From contig ML677365.1 in NCBI GenBank assembly GCA_007922305.1, forward strand, positions 13,663,931 through 13,727,930: a stretch of 64,000 nt of DNA, written 5' to 3'. The position numbers and the translations under genes are program-made. Positions 1 through 14,374 of the stretch are shown here, piece by piece; positions within the stretch are counted from its first letter, which is position 1, and every line of letters starts with the position of its first letter. Under the pieces are notes generated by a model, which was given only the letters and a program-made list of their open reading frames with translations, searched no databases and was not told the DNA's origin. Source of the stretch: Dermatemys mawii. Lineage: Eukaryota; Chordata; Testudines; Dermatemydidae.

Positions 1-1489
1 GCATAAAGAGAATGTTTTGCATTCTGTAAGGGATAGCCCTATATGAATTTGGTATTCTTTTTCCCAACCTTGTTATTCCTTTAAGAAAAGTGAACATTAC
101 CTAGGTTTTCAAAAAATAATTAAGAAGGAACAAATAATTTCAAGTGCGCTTGCATGGCAAAAGTGCCAGTGTTGTAGGTGTGATGAGGGAGAGAGGTATA
201 ATTCATATACATTTCTCTGCTTTGAAGAACAGGGATGTTGTCTGGACTAGTGAAACAACATGCCTGGAATGCTTGAAACAGTTTGGATCAAAGAATCCAG
301 AATGTTCAGACCACAGGCATGGCATGAAACTTTCAGTGAAGTCAAGCAATTGGACACAGTGAATGTGTATAGAGACAGTCTTTGGGCTTTTTTATCCCCA
401 CTGTGAACGCAGGTCATCTTTCTAAATGAACACATTGGCTTTCCTGTTTATAAGGAGAGGGTAAGCAAGAAGAATTAGGAGATATACATATGTACTTTAA
501 TATGCACATGCACCCACCTTCCCATCCACCCCTTCGATTTATGATTCACCCAGAAATGCCTTGTGCAAATGATTGCTGCACACAAGCATTCTGTGTAGGT
601 GTATCTTGGAAAGGGGTGAACAAGATGTCTTGTAAAGACATATGTTTTCTTCATGCAAAAGACAATAGAGTACCCACCAACCCACCAGTATCTCTCTTCC
701 CCCAAAACACCTCCCCCGCATTTCCTTAATTACCATACACAAATCTCAGGAAATGTGTGACATGCCATTTAAAAGCAGAGCTGCACATCATTCCCTCCAG
801 CTCTGGCTAACGTAGCCAGAGCAGATAAATCAGCATTCTTGGTTTCGAAAATGACTTACTGTAGCTGTTTTAAGCATCAGTCTGGCTGAGGCCTCCAGGT
901 GCTACCTCAGTATAAATGTTAACTAATGATAAACCGTCATTTAGAAATCATTTCCATGGATATTGGAAAGTTGCCATCATTATACTTTCTCCTCTCAAGC
1001 TGCTACTCCTTTCACAGAAATAGAAAATTGGAGGCAAGAAAATGGCTCTGCAAGAATTATTTCCATTTTGTTTAGAAAATTCTATATGAAACCAATACTG
1101 AAATTTGCAGTCTATTAAAATATTATAAATTCATTACTTGGGTATAAGCTTTCATGGATTATATGCTATGGGTAACTGTTTTTGTTTTAAGCATCTAAAT
1201 GATACCAATATTAGGTAAAATATGGGCAAAACTGTACCACTGTGGGTCATATTATGGTATCAATACTGGCCAAATGATTACAGCATCTAGTAATGTAATC
1301 TGCTTCTATGCTCCATTGTTTCTGAAGAGAAAGTCAGCGGACTGTGGGTATCTCAGCATGTAAATGTTAAAAGGTCAAATATTTCCCAGTCTTCCTACGG
1401 AAGGAAAGAGGTGAGGTGGAAGTGCTTACCACCTCTTCAACAAAAATCCATACCTACATTTAGCCTTGATTTTGCAAAGCTCCTTTGCT

Positions 1490-1645
1490 CCCTGCTACTT
1501 AAGGGCTTAAGCCCTTAAATCCTTTCTTATTTAGAATAGTATTTAAGCAACTGCTTAAATTTAAGCATGTGCTTGGCCCATTAAAGTAATTGGGACTTAA
1601 GCTTATACTTTAAGTTAAGTATATGCTTAGGGATTTTGGATGGGA
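1490..1645. repeat. CTTAAG-rich palindromic interspersed repeat
   Basis: Repeated 'cttaag', 'taagcatgtgcttg' and 'aagttaagtatatgcttag' motifs in both orientations make this self-complementary. The same family recurs at 7423-7552, 9895-10185, 11560-11610 and 13140-13390. It resembles a reptile fold-back repeat with a 'ttgacttcaatggga' centre. Class uncertain. Confidence 0.5.
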
Positions 1646-1689
1646 GATAGAACTCTAAGGTATTTATACTGGGCTCCCAATGCTGCAGA

Positions 1690-1890
1690 ATCTAAGTATC
1701 TCACGATCTTTAGCATATTTATCCTCCCAACATCCTGTGTAGTAGGGATGTGCTCTTAGCCCCACAACACACAGAGTTAAGTGATTTGGCCAAGGTCATA
1801 AGTCTGTGCTGGAACAGGGAATTGAACAAAGGTCTCAAAAGTCCCCACCTAACACCATAATCATTGGACCACTCTTCCACCCTAGCTTGT
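1690..1890 (-). repeat. MIR-like SINE, antisense
   Basis: The plus strand reads as the complement of a MIR-type SINE: the conserved 'gtgatttggccaaggtca' core is followed by 'caggaattgaac'-like and 'ggtctc' blocks and ends near 'ccactcttccaccct'. The copy is old and diverged. Recognised by recall of the amniote MIR consensus. Confidence 0.65.
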
Positions 1891-3099
1891 GCACTAAATA
1901 AAAGTGTACTAAGTTAGCCACCCTTATGTATCTGGAGTGAGCTGGAGCAGGCTACCCAGCTTCCACCTTGCCCCAAGAAGACAACCTTACATCAGAGAGA
2001 GAAGTGTTCTTCAGGGACAGTCCTAAGTCATAGGGGAAGGCAGAGAAATGATACCGAGGCTATCAGAAGCCAATTGTGTTTGGGGCTGGGTATGTGTCTG
2101 AATGTCATCTAAATATTTGGACTCCTGAATATAGACATCATCCAATTAGCAACTGATTCCCCCTCCCACTGCTAGTCCCAATATCAGCTAAGGATCCCTC
2201 CCACTGCTAGCAGTTCAATGGTTAGACCCACAGGAAATCAGCAAGTATGACGCACTGCACTGCTGAAGCTGAGGCAGTGCTTACAGTTATCCTTTAGAAG
2301 GCTCGTCTTTTCAGCAGCGAGGGGGTGGGGGGAAGGAGTCTTCAGTTCTGCAAGGTGTCTGGAGTGTTTTATTCAGACTCCCCCTGCCTCTCTTTGGTCT
2401 CTCCAGCCTTGAGGTGCATAACTGAGGAGTGGGAAAACCAACTTCTTGAAAATTCCAGGGGTTGTCAATACAAATTTGCATCATGTCAGCATTTGATTTA
2501 TTGCTAACACACAAATCCTTCTTTTACTGGAAGACAAAAAGGAAGTCACAAGCTGTTCACCTGTGAACAGCTGTGCTCTGGCTTCACTCCATGCTCTCAA
2601 TACTGGTGCCATCCTGAACACTGAGACTGAGACATCAACCTGCCATGGAACCTTAGTTCACTCACATGATCAGTAGATGATACTCTTCTGCAAACTTCAC
2701 AGTAGAGATGAGCCCAAGCCAAACCCCCAGATCTGGGCTCTTCTGAATTTGGGTAAAAGTTGGCTCCACATCTGCAGTTTGTAGCTCAAGCCCATTGCTA
2801 ATTCAAAGAAGCAGAACAATGCACAGAAGCTGATAACAGGAGCATCTAAAAAGAAGTAACGTGCTGGAATATTGGCACAGACACATGGACACCACTGAGG
2901 TATCACAGCACCAGCCCCTATTATCTGAGCTAAAGGAATTAGTCCTTTAGCTCTGAGCACCATTGTTGTTCTGTAGGCCATGCTTTATATTAAGGATATA
3001 TTAATGAATAGTTTATAAAGGATTAGTGAATGATTAATAGAATTCATAAGCATATAACAGGCATGGATAATATGGGACATGGAAGGCTATAAGTAAGCT

Positions 3100-3668
3100 G
3101 TGATTTAGTCACAGAGATCACCATGACTTCCAAAGCCCTCTAGAGAACAGGGATGTTGGCTGGGAGCTGCAGGGTCCCCTGCCACCTGCGGAGGCAGGGA
3201 GTGGCGAGGTAACACCACTGCTCCCTGCCACCCCAGGCAGTAGAGGGGAGCCCTGCAGCTTCCCCACCGCTCCGAGCCACCATGGGCAGCAGGGGTTACC
3301 CTTGTTGCTCCCTGCCCCACAGGTGGCAGGGGTGAACTCTCGCCACTCCCCGCCACTGCGGGTGACAGCGAGGACCCGGCTGCAAGGAATCCCCGTTGCT
3401 CATGGGGACCCCGGGAGGCAGAGGGTTTCCCCACTGCTCCCAAGCACTGCGGGCAGCAAGAGGGACCCCCAGAGCTCTCAGCTCCAGCGGTGGGACCTTG
3501 GAGTTCCCAACCCTCTCTTCCCCCAGTTGTCCACGTGACTCATTTTGTCATGGGTATTTTTAGTAAAAGTGAAGGACAGGTCATGGACTTCCATGAATTT
3601 TTCATTATTGCCTGTGACCTGTCGGTGACTTTTACTAAAAATATCCGTGACAAAAACTTAGCATTAGC
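3100..3668 (-). mobile_element. Non-autonomous DNA transposon with subterminal hairpin (copy 1)
   Basis: A GC-rich core (3170-3530) is followed by a stem-loop: 'agtaaaagtgaaggacaggtca' at about 3562-3583 is the imperfect complement of 'tgacctgtcggtgacttttact' at about 3614-3635. The same hairpin and flanks occur in the opposite orientation at 37013-37605, showing these are two copies of one family. The left terminus is eroded. Long open frames in the GC core are not genes. Confidence 0.65.
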
Positions 3669-5255
3669 TATAAGCACGTCAGTACAAGGTGTTATAGATG
3701 GTTATAACAATCGATGACAATTTATTACTACATGAATTCATCATTTCTTAATCCTTTATCAACTATCCTGTATTTTTAATATGAAGTTTGTGCAATATGC
3801 ATTACTTGTACCAGGCTTAAAGGTATTGTAGGTGCCTCAGGAAAGAAAGCTAGACAATGCCCTGCCTCAAAGTGCTTACAGGCTGGAACAAAGAAATGGT
3901 CAAGCTAGTTAGTATGAGAACAGACCAGAAAGGAGTTTCTTGAACTAGTCATTAGCAGGAGACATGATCACAAACACTACGCCAGTTTATTGTTATGTTA
4001 GCACTCTTGAGAAAGAGCATTTTTCCACTCCAAGAGGAAGCTGGTAGCTATTGAATGATCGTTAAGAAGGCCCTTATACTGTACTCTAGATGCAACAGAA
4101 ACAGAAGCATGAGGAATAATAAACTGACTATAAATAATAAGCACTACAAAGATCAAAGAGTGTTCATTAGTTAACATCCAGGTCTGCATGCAAATACAAT
4201 TTTATGAAAATTGGATACACTATTGCATAATGTCTTCTGTCTCTGTCACACCTTGGCCCTCTATGTGGAATAGATGTAGCACACACTAAGCACCGAGTTA
4301 CTATTGTCCCATGAAAAAGAAAAGTGCAGCTGTTTTGCAGAGCACAGCATTTGAAAGCTCACGTATGAACCATACTGGACAATCATTTTGCTCCGAAGTG
4401 GCAACATCACTTGTAACACTAGCAGTTTGGAAGCCCAATGTCCAAACTTTTAATTCTTGATTAAAGGAAAATCTGTTTTGTAAACATTTTATTTGGCAAC
4501 GGTAACCACCAAAGAGCTGATTTCAATTGCACTTAAGCTGAAATACCATACAGGAGTGCCTAGAGTGCTAGAGCTTATTCCTGAGAAATGTTTGGGCAAA
4601 GTTTAGATCCCTATTAAATAGTTCTCTTGTTTGATATTGAACATTGTATCATTAAACCTAGTTATTCCAGGCTTCATTCAAGTTTACAGTCTACATAAAA
4701 ACTACACATAGGAGTGCCTGGAAGTTAGTGGTGGCCTATTTCTCTTCTAATTAATACAACTGGAAAAGACATTAATTTTAGCATATATAATACACTGCTT
4801 ATGCACAGCGTTCATTTTGTTGTACTCCAGTATATTGAACACACACTGTAGATTTACTTGTTTGGGCAAGTGGCCTAAAATGTAACAATTAAATCATTGT
4901 GAAATCCTGGTCCATTGAAGTCAGTAGGAATTTCATCCCATGTCCTCAAAGGTGCAAAGGTATGAACATTGGTACTGCAGCATGTATGAACTAGTGCCAA
5001 AATATATAGCTTTAAACAATAGTTGTGACATGATACAACTTCTCTCTACATTTGCTCTGTTAGTATATTTCTTATGACAACTAAACAGACAGATTCATTT
5101 GGCCTGGGAGCTGAAAGGGAATTTGTAATTAATTGTCCTCAATGGATGGACAATTTTCAACTTGAGTCACTGGGATCAGGTTGGTAGGTGGGAACTCAGA
5201 ACAGCACCTTAGTAGCTCTCACCAAATAGGCGGGTTTCTAAACAATCATAGTCTG

Positions 5256-5814
5256 AGGCCTTGTCTATACTACACAATTACACTGCAGTAATGACTCCGT
5301 TTTTTCACGTCCACACGACCCGCCCTCTGCCGGTGGCACACATCCTCATGAGGAGCCCTTCCACTGATTTATGAAGGGCAGTGTGGAGAGCTAGCACCCA
5401 GGCTCCCAGCTGGGAGCTCTGCGGGAGGTGAGAGCCTGGTCTCTCAGTGCCGGACAGGGAGATTCCATCTGGGAGCTGTGCGCAGAGCCCAGAGCTGGAT
5501 GCTCAGCACAGGCAGCGAGGCTCCAGCTGTCAGCATTGCAGGGCTCAGAGTGGAAGCACCTCCCCTGCCCTAGGCGCTCAATTTCAAAACAGGGGCTCTA
5601 TCAGCAGTGAAACTGACATTCTCAGCAATGCAAGAAACTACGAACTATAAACTACATTGACCCAAGTTTTGCCTCTTGCCAAGGTGTCTATATTAAGTCA
5701 GTGTAGTGGGCGAGTTACAGCAGCGGGAGGAACACTGCCGTGTGTACGCTTACAGAGTAGGTCCATGTAAACTGCTTTACGTCGACCCAATTCTGTGGTG
5801 TAGACCTGGCCCTA
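5256..5814. mobile_element. Inverted-repeat MITE
   Basis: The left end 'aggccttgtctatactaca' and the complement of the right end 'tagggccaggtctacacca' form imperfect terminal inverted repeats. The interior is GC-rich and non-coding. The 'tctacactaca' terminus is shared by several turtle-type MITEs in this window and by Harbinger-type ends. Confidence 0.55.
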
Positions 5815-7422
5815 CTAGAGGCTGGCAATGTCAGAAAGGGGACAGGCAAACTTGATGTTCTCTGTCTGGGCTGAGAGTCTAGGGACTGCTCCCAGGACAG
5901 GTGATCTTTGATTATCTCTTTGATTTTAGCAGTGCTATTTTCTCTCCCTCCTCCAAGTCCTGCTTTTCTCCTTCCTCCCCATCCCTCCCTGCACTCAATT
6001 GTTTGCTTCCCTCAGGCAGTCAAAACAAGGTAAACTCTGCCTACTTTGGTCTAGCAAACTCCATAGGCTGGAATCTACTGCTGATTGCCGGGTATGTAAA
6101 ATGCACTGGGGAGAGTGAGCTTTTGAAGTCAAGACACTCCCACAGATTTGAACTGTAGGTGGAAGGCAGCAGGTGGAAGCTCAGCCACCCAGTGATGAGA
6201 TCGTCCCAAGCACATGGATAGGGCAGTTGCAGGCTCTCAGAGATCTTCTGTTGTAAATGCCTGTGGTGGGATGAGTAATAAACGAGCTTATCAGGATAAC
6301 TCATCAGGGTTCAAACAGCTTTACTCCCAGTTTTTGGTGAGACAAGGAGTTAAAAGCAGAAAACAAAGGCGATGGGGAGTACTGTGTGCTCACTGGCAGT
6401 CACTCACGCACACTCTGACTCTTGAGCAGCCACCAAGAATGGATATTTGCACATGTATATTGTTTTGCAGCACTGCTTTCTAATAGCAGGACTGTTTTAT
6501 AGTAATGGACAGCTTCGTAGCAGGATCAGTTTAGATTTAGGAAGGGAGTTTCTGTACGTTACCTTTTTCACATTTTCTAGGGCATCATATATGAAGTGCT
6601 GAATGGACATTACGTTGTAGCATCTTGGGCCCTAATTCTACAACAGACCAAGTGCAATTGGACTGCTCTCTCCGCACGGAGACTCATTATTTGATTCAGA
6701 TGGGGCTCTGAGTGGATGTAGCAGTCCTCCCATCCACTATCTTTAAAGAATCAGGCTTTGGAAAGAGTCCATAACAGTGTTGGGTGAAAGACCATAACTT
6801 GGTCAATGAACCTTCTTTTTTAAAAAAATAAAGAACCTTGCCTTGGACAGTAACAGTGGAGGCTTATTAGAAACATGGAATTTTTTCATGTTACTCATCC
6901 TATGGTTGCTTGCCTTAACCTGCTACTGAATGAAAACATCTGAGAAATACAGAGAGGAGGCACAATTTGGGGGTAAGTCTAACTTTGTAAAAATACCACT
7001 CAAGAAAACAAGGCCAGCAAATAAACTGGAATATGGATTCATTCCATTGAAACCAAATAGTGAATTCCTCAGAGACAGCATTCAGCTGTACTATTATTAG
7101 AAGCCTTATTTTCCCAGGACCAAACATGATTCCATGAGTTTGGACACTATTAGATGATTACTGACAATTTCTGGAATTTCTTTCGACTAAAACAACACTC
7201 CTACCCATCAATCACTATTATTTAATACATTGAACACTCAGCTGTTGACTGCAGTGTAGACATTATAAAAACAATTGATAAAGCTACTTATTTTCAATAT
7301 TAATGTCAATAAATAAATAGGAGAAAACTTTTAAGAGGCAATTTTTACAAGCTAATTATGAATCTTATTAAATCTTATGAATCTAATTAAAGATTAAAGA
7401 CTAACAAAACAGGCACACACAG

Positions 7423-7552
7423 ATGCCCTGATTCAGCAAAGCACCTAAGCATGTGCTCAAATCCCAGTGACTTCAATAGGACTAAAGCACATGCTTAACT
7501 TTAAGCATGTGAGTAACCCCATCCTTTTTCAACAAAGCACTTACTTAAGCAC
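7423..7552. repeat. CTTAAG-family palindromic repeat
   Basis: 'gattcagcaaagcac', 'taagcatgtgctc', 'gacttcaatagga' and 'agcacatgcttaac' appear in order, matching the repeat family at 9895-10185 and 13140-13390. Confidence 0.55.
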
Positions 7553-7872
7553 AGGCATTTGTCTACATGGGGAAGTTTCACCAGTGACACCAATATAATT
7601 ATACTGGTATAGTTAAACCACAGTAGTTATACTGGTAGAACTCCTAAAAGGGGTGTTCCTATTCCTGAATAAGTGTGGCTATTTTTTATTATTTATTATT
7701 AATTATTATTATTATTATTTGGCTTAGTTTAAACAGCTTACAAGGAAACGTAAATTAAATCATTCTTAAACTTGAGTAAGAGCGTCCACACAGGAGGTTA
7801 TACCCACATAACTAGTGATTTAAATTCACACCTTATCTTATACCAGTATCACTTTCCTCATACACAAGCCCT
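7553..7872. mobile_element. Inverted-repeat MITE containing an ATT run
   Basis: The ends 'ggcatttgtctacat' and, on the complement, 'agggcttgtgtatgagg' form terminal inverted repeats. The interior has 'actggtatagtta' motifs in both directions and an (ATT)n tract at about 7684-7721. Confidence 0.5.
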
Positions 7873-8405
7873 AAAAGAGAGCTATCTAGAAACAGAGGGA
7901 CATCTTAGACATTCAAATCAAAAAAGTACTTGGGACATTCCATGAGTTTAGGCTTGAAAAGTTCCCAAACTATCATCCTTTCTGTCGAGAAGAGTTTTCT
8001 CCATGTAGAGAATTTGGAGTGCATGGGCGTTGGTTTCCCATCAATAGAAGAGTTGTGGGCATGATATTCTCTGAGTCCCACATCACAGCACAGCTCTTTC
8101 ACCGGTTCTTTTGCTGCATCCTCTTCCCCTCAGCCCAGTCCTCAATGGGGCTCAGCAATTGCTAACAGCTGTGTCACAAAGCTTTTACCTGTAATCACTA
8201 GGTCATCCAGGTGTTAAAAAGTTCTACCACCTATGGACATTTTGTACAGTATTTGCAATGTTGTTCACTTATCAATTACATCTACCTCTTACAGACTTGA
8301 TTTTCCTCTCTTTGAATGTTCTGTTCCCTCACATAATAACAAACCGTGCTTCTCCACATTTCAGTATGGAGTATGGAGGAGAAAATAAATTCATAGAACT
8401 ACTCA

Positions 8406-10606
<2,201 letters not shown>

Positions 10607-10794
10607 TTACTTTTTGTCATTTATTTATACATTTTATATGTGTACAGATGGTATTGGCATAAAACTAATAGGAAACTAAATAGAAATAATGATCAGAAAA
10701 GGTCAAAATACATAAAAACAGAGACAAGTGAGTCAATAACTAAAATTTTCCTCCTTTAAATCCATCAATTTTGGAATTCATTAAGAATAGACTA

Positions 10795-10912
10795 GCTAGA
10801 TTATAAGCCTCTTTGAGCAGGGACTGTCTCTTTAATTTCTCTGTAGATAACTGTGGTCAGCTATGGGACTCTATATGCACCCCAGTGATGAGGGTGCTGA
10901 CTAACAGGTGGG
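10795..10912 (+). repeat. MIR-like SINE tail
   Basis: 'gattataagcctctttgagc' followed by 'agggactgtctctt' matches the 3' half of the MIR-like SINE seen in full at 21612-21898. Confidence 0.5.
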
Positions 10913-11559
10913 AATAGAGCTTGGTTCACTGCTAGTAAGGGGAGCTAAGCTGCCTCCATGAACATCTGAACCTTCAGCTGGCACAGGAAGAAGAGTCGAA
11001 TGAGAGGAACACAGAAGCTGGAGCAATGGTGTGTGGGAGGAACAGGTCTCCTGACTACTGTTCGAGGAGATGGGAAAGAGGAACAGCAGAGTGGGGTTAA
11101 TTTTTTTAAAGACAAATTAGAATCCAATTTGTACAGGTATATTTAGAAATGAACCCGACAGTGCAGAATACCTAGATTTCATTGGTATTGCAACTGATGA
11201 ATAATACAATTAGAAAAAACAAAAGACAAGATATTAGTGATGTCATCATATGGGAATTAGGATTTTGGAAGGGGAGATTTGTTCCATAATAGAAACTGCA
11301 CCTTTATCTGTGGTGCACACTCTGAAAAAGACTGAGAATCTCTGTCCTATAGACTTCTTCCTTAAACACACTCTTTACAGAACATTGTCTGTTGGCATCC
11401 CACCACGCAACATTATGACAATTCAGTAAATTCATCCCCACCACACTATAGTAAAACTTGCTGAATAAACATTTTCCTTCAAAGTACCTTTACAGAATCA
11501 TAATGGAAAAAGTCACTTATAGGATATTGCCACATGTTGAAAAAAATGATACCTTCTTA

Positions 11560-11610
11560 AAGGTCTGAATTCAACAAAGCATTTAAGCATTGCTGAATCA
11601 GGGCCAAAAG
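11560..11610. repeat. CTTAAG-family repeat fragment
   Basis: 'caacaaagcatttaagcatt' followed by 'gctgaatcagggcc' is a short fragment of the family described at 7423-7552. Confidence 0.4.
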
Positions 11611-12151
11611 CAAGAACATGCTAAACCAAAAGGTTAAGGTGTCCTTGAATTTCTAGTCTAAACCAAATGGTACTCTAATGTCATACCATTGCCTATGGCA
11701 ATATGAAAAGGAAATAAGGCAAGGACCAAAACACTCTTTTTCCTATTTTCAGCCACCAAATTAAAAAAACAACTAAATTTCAGTAATAACAAGAATTTAT
11801 TTTCCAATCCCACCCAAAGAGATGAAAAAAACTACGAACCCTCCATTGCCTCTTTCATCCGTCTGATGCAAGAATGGTCAGAAACTGTTTAGTTTCAATA
11901 TAATTTAGTAGTAATTTTTATAATTTGAAATGAAGGCTAAATTTTAATGGTGTTCCTAATTACGTTACTTTTCTCTAAAATCGATTCTGTTTTAATGTTA
12001 AAAAGAAAAAAGTTTGGTGTCTTTGTGCTAAATTTTGCATTGTTTTGAAAAGACTACTGTATGTACAGTATACATTTAGTTTACGATAGAAGGGTATTTT
12101 AAACACAGAAGGTGAGATTCTCATTGACATTAAGGCTTCTTGACATCAGTC

Positions 12152-12441
12152 CAAGGGCGGCTCTAAGGATTTTGCTGCCCCAAGCATGGAAGTTCCGCGG
12201 CACGCCTGTGGGTGGTCCGGCATGCCGCAGATTAGGCGGTGTTTCTGCGGGTGGTCTATGGTCCCGCAGACTCGTCGTCCCCGCTGCCGAAATGCTGCCG
12301 AATCTGCGGCACCTGGGGACCGCCCGCAGAAATTCCACCAAAACGGCCTGACTGCCGCCCTGATAGTGAACATCAGGCCACTCCCTGCGACTTGCCACCC
12401 CAGGCACGCGCTTGGAGCACTGGTGCCTGGAGCTGGCCCTG
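12152..12441. mobile_element. hAT-type MITE with 8-bp target-site duplication
   Basis: A 290-bp element with terminal inverted repeats: left 'caagggcggctctaagg' and complement of the right end 'cagggccagctccaggc'. It is flanked by 8-bp duplications, catcagtc (12144-12151) and catgagtc (12442-12449), with one mismatch. TIRs plus an 8-bp duplication are diagnostic of hAT elements. The GC-rich interior yields spurious open frames on both strands. Confidence 0.85.
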
Positions 12442-13139
12442 CATGAGTCAGTGTAGAAAGGAATCTAAAAAGGATTTTAGAGTGAATCAGAATCAGACCC
12501 AGAAAGTGCCACAGTACAACTGACTAATAGTCCATGTGCCTAAGTTTGTTCTCCTGTGTATGACAGTTTCCTATTCTGGATGTTTCAGAAGGTATTAAAA
12601 AAAACCCAAATTACCAGACATACCTGGCCAATTGTGTAATACCTGTACTATACAGTAGTGGAAATTTCTTCCAGATTCCAACTGGCAATCAGTGTATGCC
12701 CTAAAGCATGAGCATTGCTACCACTTGTCATTTTTATCCTAGCAAATGTAACTGCAGTTATTATTCAGAAAACTTTCTAAGCCTGTTTTGAATCTCATCA
12801 GCTATCTGAACTAAAAGCCCTTTGAAATCAATGGGAATCTTTCAATCTACTTCAGTGGGTCTTGGACCAGGCCCTAAGTTATGTTGATGTTATTTATCTG
12901 AAGCGTTCATTTCTGTACAGGCAGGGTATAGAACACTTAGCAGAATGTTAGATAATTCACAGGGGGAAGGCATTTCCTTTCTGAACGGTAAATTATCATC
13001 TGAAGTTGCCCTTCGTTCTTACGCTAAAGTTTTTCACCTTCAGAGAAATGCTGACAATACAAACATTCCTGGATTATGTTTCAAAAATACCCAACACAGG
13101 AAATGGAAACTCTGCTGCATTGATGCTGCAGATATACTT

Positions 13140-13390
13140 CTGTCTACAGACTCAGTCCTGATCCCATTGAGGATAATGGGGGTTTTGCCATTGACTTCAT
13201 CAGAAAGGGACTGAGCCTTAAGAAAGCTAAACCATAGGAAAAAAAAGCCCCATGCACGAGGGCTCCAGTCCAGAAAAAATCTTAAGCATATGTCTAACTT
13301 TAAGCACATGAATAGTCTCACTGATATAAACTGAACTACTCACGTGCTTAAAGTTAAGTACATGCATAAGTGTTTTCTGGATCAGAGCTA
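13140..13390. repeat. CTTAAG-family palindromic repeat
   Basis: 'cttaagcatatgtctaac' with 'ttaagcacatgaatagtctc' on one side and 'actactcacgtgcttaaagt' on the other form an interrupted palindrome of the family noted above. Confidence 0.5.
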
Positions 13391-13834
13391 ATATGAATCA
13401 ATGACTAATCTAGCTCTTGTCCATTTATATGCAGGCATTTTGCTGTGTTTATTAGCTAACAGCAATGACTGGTTATTTCTCCAAAACTTTAGTTTTATCA
13501 TGCAGTACTTAGCTGGGTGGTGACACCCCCAACAGATTAAATAACACAAAATACACAGAAACATACCACGATATATAGTGACAAAGATCTCCACCAAAAC
13601 CAATTGTCACAAAACAAAACAAAATGGGAATTTCATTAAATTGGAGGAGCTGACTTAACAATCTCAGACATGGGCTCTGCATTCTCCTGTCCTGGAAGGC
13701 AGTGAAGATTTTCCAGGAGCAGGCTGGCAATCTGTGCTCTGTACTTGGGGTACCAAGAGCCTGATTCTCCTCTCCTCTCCTCTGATTTAAGCTTGTGCAA
13801 GTAGGAAGAGAATCAGGCCCTGACTCATGGCAGG

Positions 13835-14135
13835 TTTGCACTATGGGGTTATGTTGACCTCAGTTATGCAACTCCAGCTATGTGAATAACATAGCTGGAG
13901 TCGATTTAGCCTAGGTCAACTTATTACAGTGTCTACACTGTGCTGGGTCAAAGGGAAAAATCTCTCCTGTCGACTTACCTTATGCTTCTTGTTCTGATAA
14001 AGTACCGGAGTCAACAGGAGAGCAATTGTTGGTCGATTTAGCAGGTCTTCACTAGACCCGCTTAATCAACCCCCCAGTGGATTGATTGCTGCAGCGTTGA
14101 TCAACGGTAAGTGTAGATGTCCCCTCAGTGAAGAC
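13835..14135. mobile_element. Non-autonomous DNA transposon fragment
   Basis: Contains internal inverted motifs ('tctctcctgtcgact' versus 'agtcaacaggagag') and an end reading 'gtgtagatgtcccctcagtg'. The similar motif set at 38371-38664 ('ctctcccgtcgactcctgt') indicates related elements. Ends are not sharply definable. Confidence 0.45.
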
Positions 14136-14318
14136 ACACGCACTAGTCAGATTTTAAAGATAACGTGCAGAGCAATGGAGGGAAGCAGCAGTAGCTGAGC
14201 TCCCATGCTGGGGGAGCACAGTACACTCCTAGTGATGGTAAAGTGGGGTTCTACATACTATATTTTAATATGAGGTCAATCAGCTCCATCTATTCCCCAT
14301 TGTCTTTCAGTAACCTAC

Positions 14319-14374
14319 CTTGCTGTTTGTTCGTAAATGTATTCCTCAGCCCCTACTGATGCACTACGGTACTT
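14319..14374 (-). CDS. GRHL2: GRHL2 coding exon 5 (56 bp)
   Basis: A micro-exon with acceptor ATAACTTTCAG above 14374 and donor GTAGGT at 14318-14313. It reads KYRSASVGAEEYIYEQTA plus two bases of a Ser codon (residues 224-242). The human counterpart I recall is KFRSASVGAEEYMYDQTS. It enters at phase 0 and leaves at phase 2, consistent with exons 4 and 6. It lies just before the CP2 DNA-binding domain. It is too short to appear in an ORF listing and was found by phase and homology. Confidence 0.93.

Noticed and set aside
6915..7127. Minus frame containing NAVSEEFTIWFQWNESI, considered as GRHL2 exon 8
   Set aside because: It only superficially recalls YNAVSFTWDVNEEAK. Residue order, spacing and splice sites do not fit, and the preceding ADYKESFNTIG block is absent.
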